A stretch of DNA of 64,000 nucleotides from Atrichornis clamosus (lineage: Eukaryota; Chordata; Aves; Passeriformes; Menuridae): the NCBI GenBank assembly GCA_013400975.1, contig WBMZ01011916.1, positions 32,564 to 96,563 on the forward strand, in the 5' to 3' direction. Position 1 is the stretch's first letter, and every line of letters starts with the position of its first letter. The translations under genes were made by a program, and so were the position numbers. Shown piece after piece: positions 25,301 to 37,685 of this stretch. Under the pieces are notes generated by a model. The model was not told where the DNA came from. It saw only the letters and a list, made by a program, of their open reading frames with translations, and made no database searches.

Positions 25301-28300
25301 AGTAGTCTTTCACCCCCAGTGCAGGTTTCATGAAAAACATGGTGATTGTAACCTTTAATCTAACCAAACTAATGATAAAAGATATTGTATAGGGGTCCAC
25401 ATTTTATTGATCTTTTATAGATTACTGTAAAATTACTATAAATGTGTATATAAAGGCTACATAATTTTTCTCTCAGGTTTTGTTTTTTTATAATGATGTA
25501 ATTGGTTCTGTTTACAGATAAGTAGGATGCAGTGGAAATGAAGTATGGAAGGAATGACAACAACAATCATCTGTTTCTCTCCCCATCACAAATTTTCTAC
25601 TTTTATCCCTATTTTCTGGAATAGACTAAATAATAGTATCAGAAGTTATTGTGAAATTGATGGTAATAACTCATATGGTAACTATGCTATTATTGTTTGC
25701 CACAATTGCATTGTGTAATCACATTCTCTACCATGACATATCTTGCATTTATATATAATTTAGAAAAACAATGACATATAATGTATTTAACTCTCCAAAA
25801 GTGAATAATTGAACTGCACATGAAAAAAAAGGCTTCATAAACAATGCCAGAGGGTGAAGGATGCTCTAAACCTTTCTTTACATTCCTTATAGGCTCTGCC
25901 AAACTTTTGAAATCATGGAGCACATAACAGGCTTCAAACAATTAAGACATATTAATCTGCTAAGAATGAACCTCTTAGTAAAATTCAGCTGCAATCTTCA
26001 GAATTTCTTCCAAGTGCTACCTTGTAGTGATGGATCATGCTAATTGTAATCCAGTCATTTGCCACAATACATCTAAGAGAAATATTTTTAACAGAGAATG
26101 TCATCATAGTCCAGAAAACAAGTAGAGAAACCACTGACCTTTTGCATTGCCTCCTCTCTGCCCCCTGGTTAATATTTAAGAGTGACTCTTTTTATTTGGA
26201 CTTGAATCTGAAGAAGGATTAGCCATGTTGAATGGCAATAATCTCTTCTCAGCCTCTAATAGGCACAGCTACATGAAAAGGAACATGAGACTAGTCAATA
26301 ACTTGTCTGTTCTCTTCAACCTGGGCAGTCACCTTGTGTAATGAAAAGAGCTTATTGGACCAGGAGACACCTGTGTGTTGCACATGCATGGACAAACTTA
26401 CTTCTGTTTGAAGGAGAGTTTCTTCACAGTCCTCAGGAAAGGGGAAGAGTACAGGGGAGAATATTGGTACAACACAAAAGTCTGCTATCTTCTCATCCCA
26501 ATCCATATCTTCAAATCTCTGATGCACTTGTCACAACTTCTCTACATATAAGTAGTATGTTTCACACAGTATAAATGTTTAAAAACAGTGTTCAAAAAGA
26601 CATACAATTATAGTGTATGTGTACATTTTAAGCATTAAAAAGAAAGCAATCAAATTTGTACTATAGAAATATGGATGAAACCACGCATATATGCCTAAAA
26701 TGAAAATAAGTGATATGTAGATTGTTTATTTTATTAAGTGTTCAATCATCTTAGTGTTTGCTGACACACCTCCATATTTCAAACAGAATCTGACTATAGA
26801 CAACCCTGGACATGAGTCAGCATGACAATTTGAACAGCGTATGTATTTATGCCAACAATGTAAATCTGAAAATAAATTTCAAATAATCCTATATAAGTTT
26901 ATTCCAACTATGTTGGAACTTCACCATATAGTGTGTTTCCTTTTGAATAGATACTGCCATAAATTAATGGAACTGTGCATAGAAGTGGCTGTGAGGAACT
27001 ACAGCCAGGATGATTATTTACCATAGGAAACCTAGGCTGAAACATTCATTATCGTCTACATTTTAAAAGTATATGAAAACAAAGTTGGATGGTAAAAACA
27101 CAAGAAAATCAGATCGTCATAATAAACTGGGAATAGTGTCCATTCATGCTTTACAAAAGGGACAGTTTACATTCTATTTGCATAATTTGAAACATTCATG
27201 TAAAATATATTAGAGAAATTTTGTCTTGTTTATTAATTTTCTTTGGATAACTTGGATTTTTTTCACCCTTATTTCTTAGTATAACATTTTTAATTACTTT
27301 TCAGGCAAATTTTTCATTCTGTATTGGAAAGAAGAGTGCCCAAGTGCTTATAATAAGAATTCTAGATCAGCATTCAAATTGTTATGTTCTCAGCTGGACT
27401 AAAGTGATTTTATTCAAGTACAATAATTTTCAGATTCCAACTCTTACCTCACAGCGCATTGCCTCAAAAATTAAACTGGGTTTATGCTATACTTTCTCAG
27501 GCAAAATTCTGTAGCCACTGTGGCACATCAGTGTGGTCCCAGAAGAGAACTCGCAATCCTCGTGGCCAGTCACACTGCATTGCTGCATACTCCACTCTTC
27601 ACAGATCCTAAACTTGTCACAGATTAACAGTAGAGCAACATTTGACCACACTGGTCCAAGAGCTTTTGACACATCTTTCAAACTAAAAGCTGTGACAATA
27701 CAAGAACTGACAACGATCAGATCTCTCAAGCTGAGACAACTGCAGGCAGTCAGGTCAGAGTAACCTGTAAAGGTTTTCTAGCCAATTAGGAGCTTTACAA
27801 GTTACTGTTGTATGATTTTTTTTTCAGATTTCTTTATTATATTTATATCTGATTAATACAAATACGGAATATTTTACCATGACCTTGACATAAGACAGGT
27901 TTTAGGTACACAAGCGCTCATGATGTCACCAGTTTGTCTAAGTGTGACGTACACTTAAGCCAATTTCAAACCCTGAATCTATATCAAACTCTGATACAAA
28001 TTAAATGCTGATAAATTGTGAGATTGTTTTTAAGTTAATGTCTGATGATAAAGCATTATATAAAACCTGACATATTCTTTCCCATTATAGATGTGCTCTC
28101 TTTGCTTTAATTTTTTTAATACTACATTAAAATCGTATTTCTTTATTAATCCACTTATGAATGCCTTGGATTTAAATTTCTTACTTTTCAAGTTCTAATT
28201 TTATCAAATCTGTTAACATAAAATTGTAGAATAATTTTTTAAAAGTGGCATGTAACAAGGAATATTGACATCTATACAAGGAAACAATTTTCATTCTTTT

Positions 28301-28447
28301 AGTCTGCTAGCTTGTTATTCCAAAACTATGTTATATCTGGATAAAATTCTGTTCCACACACTCCATATGGAAATTTCAGAATAAAATAAATTAAAAACAA
28401 GGGGGAAAAAGAAAAAAGAAAAGTAATTTTCCAGCAAGAGTACATCC
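22341..28447. other. 6 kb AT-rich DNA nearly free of recognisable repeats
   Basis: No CR1, LTR or gene is recognised. An A14 run at 23391-23404 is the main simple repeat. Short frames such as 24241-24450 and 27487-27729 lack recognisable domains. This could be intron, intergenic DNA or a conserved non-coding block, and the sequence alone cannot decide. Confidence 0.55.
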
Positions 28448-29527
28448 TTTCAAGTACAGGAGCGACAGCAGCCACAGCAGTGGCGACTGAGTTAAGTCCA
28501 GGGGTGACTGCTGGGTCTGTCAGGGGGCTTCCTGAGCTTACAGGTACCCAATCAGCTGCCCAAAGCCGTGTGCGGACACAGAACCTCTCACAAGCAAATC
28601 AGACAACATCCCGCAGGAGACTTACACAGCTCCAGGGAGACCATGGCAAGCAGGGTGGACAAGCAGGACATGGCACACCACAAGACCGTGGTGTGGCATT
28701 TTGCATGGGAGCTGGCAAAGGTAGGGCACAGCGCTTTCCATTAGGTTAAAAGTCACCACAGGAGGAACACAGTGACTCAGACAGATCTCACAAATCAACG
28801 TGCAGCTGTCCTGGTCTCAGGCTGCAGTGAGTGCAGAGGTTGTCACTGATGCTGGAGGGCAGTGAAACAACTCCTGTTTGCAGTGTGAGCAGGTGGACAA
28901 TCTGCTCAGACTGGCATCAGAGCTCAAAGAGGAGGTGGAAAGGACAAGGAGTATGAGGAACTGAGAGAGGAGTAGTACAGTGAACTGTTACACGTGCACC
29001 CTCGTAGAGGACCTCCACCAACATGTGGTTGACTGCAGGAGGCAGTCAAAGTACAGAGATATCTGGGAAGCTAACAGGAAGTTGGACAGTTGTCTCCAAG
29101 TCAAATGGTAGAGGGACAACAGCCCACTGAGGAAAGGCCAAAAATTCAACCCCTGGAACACATGGAAGGGAGGGAGAGCATTAACACCTGGGATTGGGAA
29201 GCAGTGGGAAAAAAAGCAATAAAAGGAAGAGGAAAAGAACAAATTAAAGGAAGTGACTTTCTTCAGGGATAGTGGGATTGAGTGCAGCCCCAGCAAGTTC
29301 ACTAACACCAAGCTGTGTGGTGCAGGATGGAGGGAAGGGATGGCATCCAGAGGGACCTGAACAGGTTTAAGAGGTGGGTCTGTGCGAGACTCAAGTACAA
29401 CAAAGCAAAGTACAAGGCCCTACACCTGGGTTGAGGAAATCCCAGGTTTAGCCTAGAAGTGTTTGAGAGCAGCCCTGAGGGAAAGGACTTGGGGGTAATG
29501 GCTATGATAAACTTAGTATGAGCAGGA

Positions 29528-29755
29528 ATGTGCACTCACAGACCAGCAAGCCAACCATGTCCTGGGATGCATCAAAAGAGGTGCAACCAGCAGGTCAAAG
29601 GAGGTGATTCACCCCCTCTCCTCTGCTTTTGTGAGACTCTCCTGAAGTACTGCATGCAGTTCTGGTGCATCCAACAGAAAAAGAACACGAAACTGCTGGA
29701 GCAAGCCCAGAGGAGGACCACGAAGTTGGTAAGGGGACAGGAGCACCATCCCTAA
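29528..29755 (+). pseudogene. CR1-d ORF2 C-terminal remnant
   Basis: This 75-codon frame encodes the end of a CR1 reverse transcriptase protein, with [20 protein letters not shown] matching the usual 'KKDIEVLERVQRRATKLVKG' pattern. It has no catalytic core and is part of the internally deleted CR1-d. Confidence 0.75.
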
Positions 29756-29897
29756 TAAGACAGGCTAGGAAAGTTGGAGCTGTTCAGCCTGGGGAAGAGA
29801 GGGTAGAGACATCAAAACAACCTTCCAACATCTCAAGGGGGCCTAAAGGGAAGCCAGAGAGGGATTCTTCCCCAGGGAGTGTAGTGGTAGAGATGCC

Positions 29898-30450
29898 TGA
29901 ATGATTTTTGCTTTTATTCTTCATATATGCGTAGCTCTATAGACTGTTACTATATAGTTATAGATTCTTAACCTTAAACCCTTAGGACTTTTCCTTTTAA
30001 GAAAACAAATTCCTTAGTACCATGCCTGGTTTAAGTTCCCTCTGGGAACCAAGGACAAGACACCATCCCAATATATTCTCTCATAACAACAGATGTCTTC
30101 TAGACATCTCATAACAATTGAGGAAGAGAGACACAGCTAACACCCTCTTTTCTCATAACAATTAATTCCTTCCTGAAGACTTTCTCATAACACATGCTAT
30201 CTCTAAGAGAGAAAGTTGATTGGACATTCATGTCAAGCACTTCAATATCTGTATTCCTAATTGGAGGTTGCAGTTGGGTGTGCTATTTTGTAAACTTATA
30301 AAAATGGCACTTTTTTATGAAACACATGTGTATCTTGGGGGAACATTCTCGACGAGTTGTCCACCATGGAAATCTTCCATTAAAATGTAACTCTGTTTTA
30401 TCAGCTAAGTTTGTCCAGCCTTTGATTTATGTAGGACTGAGAAGGCTACA
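29898..30450 (+). mobile_element. Solo LTR family B, copy B1 (inside CR1-d)
   Basis: The start is TGAATGATTTTTGC and the end GGCTACA. A TATAAAA box lies at 30297-30303 and an ATTAAA polyadenylation signal at 30379-30384, both plus strand. The element aligns along its whole length with B2 at 57996-58565, sharing blocks such as CCAATATATTCTCTCATAA, GCTAACACCCTCTTTT (one difference in B2) and ACTTTCTCATAACACA. The host CR1 stops after AGTGTAGTGGTAG and resumes at GTAGGACAAGG. GTAG is therefore duplicated, but seven bases (29891-29897) before the TG are unassigned. No internal ERV sequence is present, so it is a solo LTR. Confidence 0.8.
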
Positions 30451-31680
30451 GTAGGACAAGGAGTAATAAGTACGCATTGAAAGAGGTGAAATTTCAGCTG
30501 GATATTAGGAGGAAATTCTTTCGTGGGTGATGAGACAATGGAACAGGTAACCCAGGGAGCTTGTGGATGTCCCAACCCTGGCAGTGTTCAAGGTCGGATT
30601 GGACAAGGTCTTAAGAAACCTGGTCTAGTGGGAAGTGTCCTTGCCTGTGGGAGAGAGTTGGGAATAGATGATCTTATAGGTCCCTTCCAATCCTTAATAT
30701 TCCATGACTCTGTGATTCTGTGAAATATATATGGCCTTTCTGCTGTAAAACCCAGTCTTCTGGATGATATGCTAATGGATTTTGATTCTTTAAAGGAACA
30801 TTATCTTATCACCACAATGATAAGTGTCTCTGATAAGTAAGGAAAATCTCATCATAAACTGAATAACATTTTTCTCTTTTCTGGCTTTCAAGGCATATGT
30901 TGCAGACAAACATTTCATAAAGCTTGTGTCTATAAATATCTCTAAATACAAAATACACGGAAGAAAGTAGTAAATAATTCCATTTTTCTTTCATGTAATG
31001 CCTGACTTTTCTTTATGAAATTTATTGTGCTTATGCATTGAGATTATTTTTTACAGTGTTTAACTACCTACCAACCACAGAAGGACTTTTAAAAAGTGGT
31101 CATATTATTAAGTATGTGTTATGTTGAAACGTGAGTTGGTTTATGAATCAAGGGCAAAAAATAGAACCCATCTAAGTGTGTATCAAGTTCTTTAGTCATG
31201 GAAGAAAGGAAAGATGAACTACACTAAACAATCATCTTCATATTATTCTTTCCAAAGACATTCCATTTTTTTCCAGTGACTTTTGAATTCAGGATCTCTA
31301 TGGTTTCCCAAGAAAAATCAAGTGGAGTCATTAACTGGAAACTATTATTATAAAACCAGAAGTGTGTTTTTATAAAAATATCTAGAGGAAAATCATGTTG
31401 TCATACGGATGAAGAAAGAATTAAATCCAAATATGTATTTCAGGAGACTGTTTAGATTTGATGAATTTGATTTACTGAGCTAAGACAATTCCTGATCTTT
31501 ATACTGTCCAGTGGGAGTTTCTTAGAGTCTTCAGGGAAGGTTTTGCATTGAACATTCCCAGAGGTAGCCATAGGAAGAGGAGAAGGAAAATACTGTCATA
31601 TTTCTCTATTCTACAAACAGCGCTGAAGAAAATACCACTTTTACATGCATCTTCAAAACTGGACTTAGTTGCCTTAGTAA

Positions 31681-31725
31681 GGATTTAGTTGTCTTAGTTG
31701 TCTTAGTTGGACTTAGTAAGTTAAG
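31681..31725. repeat. Degenerate 9 bp tandem repeat (TTGTCTTAG)
   Basis: Several copies of a TTAGTTGTC / TTAGTTGGAC motif follow one another, with one or two changes between copies. It is small and local. Confidence 0.6.
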
Positions 31726-33490
31726 TTAACATTAAAAAGAAAAATCTATCTATGCATCTCTCTATATACATGGAGATATATATAAACATGATTCAAGAGA
31801 AAATAAAAACCAGATGCTTTGGTACTTTGAGTACAAAATCCAATGCCTGGATAATTTTTTCTCTTCATACAATTCACAAATGAGTTTTATTTGTATAGCC
31901 TTATCTCAAATTGTTTCAGCCAATCTCAACTATGTTATCAATTTAGCAAAGCTCAGCATTTTACACTAATAAGTTATTCTGTAATTAATTTCCTAAATTA
32001 ACTTCCCAGAAAGTCTTGTTGTTGCATAACACTTGAGGAACCACTCTGAACTGCCGGAAGGAACTCTACTGCTTAATTTTAGTTTACACTACTTACAAAT
32101 ATAAAAGGGGGAAGGCTCCAAATATATTCCTGTTTAGAAACTTTAATAGTGAACTCCAGGATTCACTAATTAATGAATTCCACAGGGTTTTGTGTGCACA
32201 GGATAATTTTTGGTAGATATTATCTCTCTAATATAAAAGAAATGCTTGTGTTCTTTCCTAAAGGAGGAATGACTGCTAAGGAATTTCACATAATTCCTTC
32301 TCACTTCTCAGTATCCTCTTGCTTGGAAATATTATATTAGGCTATGCAGACTAACTCTACAGAAACAACAAACAGAGTGCCATTAAAAAAAAGAGAAGTA
32401 AAAATTATCTGCCACAACATAGAGTATTTGATTAACAAAGGGAGAAAGAGATGAGACCTACGGCATGTCAAAAATAAAAGACACTAACTGTACTCAAATC
32501 AGCATAGGTTTTGGAGATACAAATGGAATTTTTTCTATGCCCATTTTTCTTAAAAGAAAAGCAAACAAACAAATAAATGAACCTCAACATTGAATTTAAA
32601 TCACCTTTTGGGAACATTTTCTATCAACCTCAGCAATTTTTAGCTCAGACTGACAAATCTCTCTGTCCTTCAGCATTATGATGCTTTGTCCTGTTCCTTT
32701 TAGTTGAGCAGTTCTCTGTTGTGATTTGCCTCATGTCTAATTGTATCTCTTTCAAGACCATAATATACCACCTGCTCTGTAATGCACACAGGAAAACCCA
32801 GTTTTACGAAAGTTTAGGAAACAGGGAGAGGTTGTGTGCTTCTCTGATTTTCACAGCAGGAAGGGCTTAATTTTTCAGTTACTCTCAGTACCTACTTAGA
32901 TTTTGTGGTGTACTTCAATTTAACAATGCATGTACATCCCATTAAGCGTAAAGCTACCAGAAAAAATTACCTCCATGGCTCATTGGTTACTGTTTGCACT
33001 ACAACTGCACATGCAATAGGAACCGGGAAAAGTTTGCTTTGTTAACATCACTCATTCTTTTTTGAAGAATTTTACTGTGTTAGGAAAATACTGGACTTTT
33101 AATTCTGGCTAAAGAGTGTTATTACAAACAACGTATTTACTTCTGTTTCAACCATTTACCTGTCACCCTTTAGTAATTTTTTTAATCTTTCAGAGAAATA
33201 TAATCTCCATCACTATTTTGAATGGGAAGGTTCTTAATTTCTAACTCAGAAATGTTACCTCTTGCCCTTCCTTCCCCTTTCCATCTTCTACTGAGAGAAG
33301 AGTAGAAATTTTGAACTTTAATAACTTTAATCATTGTCTGTAAAGATAATTTCCAGACAAAGAAGTGTAAAAATAAGTTTTGGGTTTTTTTTTTTAACCT
33401 GGACATGAATGTTTTGCCCATATGTTCAAGGGTTACCAGACTTGTAAGAAGACAAGGAAAAGTAGTCCATCTACCTGCTCCTGACAGAGA

Positions 33491-33508
33491 ATATATATAT
33501 ATATATAG
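33491..33508. repeat. (TA)n microsatellite
   Basis: Nine TA units are directly visible. Confidence 0.9.
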
Positions 33509-35778
33509 AATCATCTTCTGTTAGTGACATTACTGTTCTTGGTGTTTATAGCTGTACCATCCAAGCAGAATCCAGTTCTGGCACCCAGAGGCATCTTTAC
33601 AGTTTGAGTCAAGAAAGAAGACAGAGATTTCTTCACAACTATGTTTTAAAAGTGTGAGTGGCGATACCAAAAATATGCAATGGGTTCAAAATCAAATGAA
33701 ATTTTGAAATACACTGACACAATTAATTTTAAGTTTGTTTTCTACTTTATTTTTTTGCTTTAAGAATTAACACAAAGCATCTGTCATGAGTTTTTGCCAC
33801 AGTACTCAGGGAAGGGAAAGAATTTTTAATAAAACTCAAATCCTTATATAACTGCAGGTTTTTTTGGACCTGAACTAAAGAAATAAAGGAGAAATAAAAT
33901 TGAAAGACACAAAAGATTTAAGGTTGCTTGAGTTTGTTAGGAATATTAGATTTAGATCCTTTGTTTTACGTCAGCTGGCAAATTACTAACGTTACCTGTT
34001 CTACTGTCCTGAAGTAATCCAAGTTAACTATGTATGGCAAAGAACATACAAGAGGGCCACTTTCTAGTTAATAGTCAAAGCAAAAACTTTGCTCACTATC
34101 AGCATTAATAAAGCAAATGTACTTCAAAAAACCAGTCAATAGATCTTTTGGTTTTCAGTACTTAAACTCATAGATCAATCAAACCAGCTCTTTGCTTTTA
34201 GAAAATCAATCTTTCAATTTCCTACTGCTAGCACACTATATCATCCAGAAAAAATATATTAAATATCCACTTCTTTCTACATTAGAAATATCATACCATG
34301 GTAAAGCCGCTTTCTTAATGACTTTTTTTGCACAATAAAGCACTTATTTCAATATTCTCCTTCTCATTAACTCACCAGTTAAACATGACTTCTGCAGAAA
34401 CAAATATGGAGTAATTTATAGCTCTTTTTTATTATTTTCAAAGTGTCAATAATTTAAAATTACATGTGGAAAAAGGATGAAACACCAGCTTAAAATTTCT
34501 TCTTTTTACAACCATACAAGCTGTCCTTTGTCATTGTTTTTTCAGTAGTGAATTTTTCCTCATTTTTGAATACTGACACATTTGTTAGGATTTCAAAAAA
34601 TCATTAATAAATATCAATTCATTCACTACCTTCTTTGAAGGTCTGTGATGCAAAACAAAGCATTCATATGTTTTTGTGAATTCACGTCATACTTTGCTTC
34701 TTCGCTGGAAAATTGCACATTCTTTAAATGGGGCTGAAGGCAGCATCATTCATAAATTAATTAATTTAATTTAGTAATTTACATTGCTAAAACTCCTAGG
34801 ATGCACATAAAGAAGTATGGACACAATATCTGTAATTGCATTATCTCTTAGTATATGCAAATTGCTAAGAATGTTAGATAAAGGGCAATGAACATGACCT
34901 CTTAAAGGATCTTGAAGTATGCAAATAACTCTAGACTTCTGGAAAACCAGTATCAAAGTTGAAGGGACTGTCTGCCTTGATCTCATTGCTTTATGTGGAC
35001 CACATGAAATTTGTGAAGACCACAGATATCTGTGAATTAAAGTGTGAAATCGTCAGCTTTCTCCAATCTCAAATATAAGTAATCAGATCTGCAATTTAAA
35101 AAAAAAATTTTTTTAAAGTAATAACTTATATTTATTTTCTCTTGGTCATCTATGAATACATTTTTAATAATCTGCTATTGTGCAGCACTTTGTTAACACA
35201 AGCCCACTAAATTTTCTGCAGTCTATTTAATATAAATTTTTTGTCTTTTTTGAGGTTTCTTCAGTGTATTGGTCACAGCAAAATTCAACTGGATAGTTAT
35301 ACTACATATTAAATCTGTGCTAATAAGTATTTCTACTAACACCTTCATAAGTTGTAGGAAAAAAGAAGATTAACTGAAGGAAATTTGACAGGCATGAAAT
35401 ATATGTTTGTTAAAAAAAAATTCAAAAATTCCAGCATAGTCTGTAAATATGATCTATTAACTTTATGAGGTTTTTTTCCTTTCTCCCTTCTGCTGTAGGT
35501 CATATAAGTTCATATTCACTTTAAAAACATTTATTCTCAAAAACTAAGTAATAATTATGTTATTAAAGGTTCTCATTACATTAATTTCTTCATTTTTATT
35601 ACCCACCAAATTTAACATTGATTTTCCTAGCTCATTTGAGTGCTTCGTTTACATTCTGGTATGAAGCTACATATCAATAAGCCTTGCAGCCCTCCTCTTT
35701 TCCTTTTTCAGATAACATCCTTTTTCAAATAACATCTTTTTTAGTATATGGAATCTGATAACTGAAATTTCCTAAGAT

Positions 35779-35958
35779 CTTTTTTCTTTTTTCTTTTTTT
35801 TTCCGCTCTTTTTTTTTCTTCTTTTTTTTCTTTTTTCTTTTTTTTTCCGCTCTTTTTTTTTCTTCTTTTTTTTCTTTTTTCTTTTTTTTTCCGCTCTTTT
35901 TTTTTCTTCTTTTTTTTCTTTTTTCTTTTTTTTTCCTCTTTTTTTTTTTCTTCTTTTT
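35779..35958. repeat. 44 bp-period polypyrimidine minisatellite, about four units
   Basis: The marker CCGCTC recurs at 35803, 35847 and 35891, and a degenerate CCTCTT lies at 35935, giving a period of exactly 44 bases. Each unit is otherwise T runs broken by single C residues. Almost all purines are on the minus strand, which creates Lys/Arg-rich frames there that are not genes. The near identity of units points to recent duplication. Confidence 0.92.
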
Positions 35959-37685
35959 GGTCACAAACACAAAAATCTACAAGTGTTTTTTTCAATGAAA
36001 TCTCATAACTTAAAAAAAGATTTTAAACACTTGTAAGAAAAGCGACTGAATGTTTAAGGAAAGCCAAAACTTCTAACAGACCTCTACGTAAACTTTTAAC
36101 TTGTTCCTTTTCAAAAGGTGGTAAAAAAAAGCTTTTCTTTTTTGAAATATGGTGTCTTCATAAACAAGGAGAGAAAAATGGGAATCTGAAAGCTGTATCT
36201 TAACATCTGTGGGGACAGCAGTTCTTCAGCTCTGATATGTGTACCGTTTGGACTATGTAAGTTTCACTGATGTATGAGGTGATTAAAGAAATTTATTGAG
36301 CGTAAAATAAGAATTATTTGTAGTACTCTTATTACATTATAAAATTGACCTGAAAGTGGGAGGATGCTAAATTTTAAAGCTAAAGCTTGTTGAAGCCAAT
36401 TAGATAAGCACAATGGAAAAATGCTTGGTATAAAGGGAGTGTACATATAATTTGGAAAGAATAAGAACACATCATGATTGTATCTAAAATAAGACTGATA
36501 TTTATTTATATTGTCTTCTAGGACCACTGGACGTGTCAGAGCAACTTTCTCTGGTTCTTGAGCTCAAGTAAATATTTATCCAAGTGAGTAAATGGAACTT
36601 ATACTGTGCATTAGTGCAACATAATACTGTTTATGCTATCAAGTACTGCATTGGAAGGCTACAAATGGTCCAGCTTCTCAGAAATATATTGGTTTCAATG
36701 GAAGTGTGATACCTGAATATCTAAAGAACTATAACAGTCTGAGTCAAAAAAAGAAATACATGTTCAATTTATGGTTTTGTTTGGTTTTTTTTTTTTTAAT
36801 ATGCCTGGTATTTCAGTGTGGATGACCAGTTCAGTTGCAATCTGGATGGTGAAAGTTTTTGGTCAGGGTAAGGTGATTATCAAGACAGTCTACGTACATA
36901 AATACAATTTATACACCTTGGGTAAAGTCGGTTACTTCAAGCTGGAGGGCTTAAGCTGTCTGAGAAGATTAATTATTGGCAACCATGGAATTCATGCAGA
37001 GGTCAGAAAACTTCAAAAGCACATGCAGAAACTCGCTGGCTTGTTGCATGATTGAGGGTATATTTCATTTCTAGTATTTAAGTTACACGTAACATGTATC
37101 AAAGGGAAGAACAGAGTCAAGGTCAGCATGGACACATTTAATCAAGTGCACTTCTAAGAAAGGCTGAGGAATGGTTCTACGAGTATGCGAAGTTCACAAC
37201 AGTTTTTTCCAGCCTGTCAATGTCAATTCATGTCAACAAGTGATGCAAAAGGCTTTCATTTAAAGAGCTCCACCATAGCTGCTTGTGAATACATCACAGA
37301 TGATATAAAATTCTTTCACTTTAAGGAGGTAAGTACAATTTAAAATATCCAGTATAACATAAGAGATTCTCAGCATAGTGTAGACACATGATCTTTTGTA
37401 ATCACTAGTGTTTAGTAAAAATACTTAGGAGTTTCCTGCCATGTATTATGCCACTGCACTATACTATTAATACATATTTCAACGTAAGGAAGATATTAAA
37501 ATCCACAATTAAATTTACATCAACGTCTCATGTCATACAAACAAATGAAGAGTTTGGCACAATAAAATAACATATATTCTAGCAGAAGTACATACAGGGA
37601 AAGCATTTGACAAATATACAGCTCATGATATCACTCAGATAACGAATCATTTTTATTTATTTATGTTGTAAACTTCTCTATTTAC
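35959..37685. other. AT-rich DNA, no gene recognised
   Basis: A 94-codon frame starts with ATG at 36771 (to 37055), but it has no recognisable domain and no splice context I trust. No repeat family is recognised up to the CR1-g fragment. Confidence 0.5.

Larger units (their letters stand above)
28448..30722 (+). mobile_element. CR1-d: internally deleted CR1, split by LTR B1
   Basis: The left part (28448 to about 29275) resembles CR1 ORF1 and 5' sequence, for example 'GAGCAGGTGGACAATCTGCT', where typical copies read 'caggtggatgacctgct'. At about 29275 it jumps to the reverse transcriptase 3' region ('AGTGCAGCCCCAGCAAGTTC'), so most of ORF2 is missing. The 3' part carries typical phrases and ends in ATGACTCTGTGATTCTGTG, the CR1 3' terminus. 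LTR B1 interrupts the 3' part between 29890 and 30451, and CR1 sequence resumes exactly beyond it. The internal deletion may predate integration or be genomic. Confidence 0.85.
30723..35777. other. 5 kb AT-rich DNA nearly free of recognisable repeats
   Basis: No transposable element or gene is recognised. Minor tandem repeats are a degenerate TTGTCTTAG 9-mer stretch at about 31681-31725, a (TA)n run at 33491-33508 and an A/T inverted tract at about 35098-35116. Open frames are short (110 codons at most) and without recognisable domains. Confidence 0.55.

Noticed and set aside
27487..27729. A Cys-containing 80-codon minus-strand frame, considered as a possible exon
   Set aside because: It starts at TTG. 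The cysteine spacing (ICDKFRIC, QQC, EDC, MC) matches no family I know, and the acceptor-like TTTACAG upstream is weak. It is not supported without conservation data.
35725..35995. Lys/Arg-rich minus-strand frames of 81-84 codons
   Set aside because: They are translations of the 44 bp pyrimidine minisatellite on its purine strand.
36771..37055. A 94-codon plus-strand frame with an ATG start
   Set aside because: No domain, signal or partner exon is recognised, and its length is compatible with chance.
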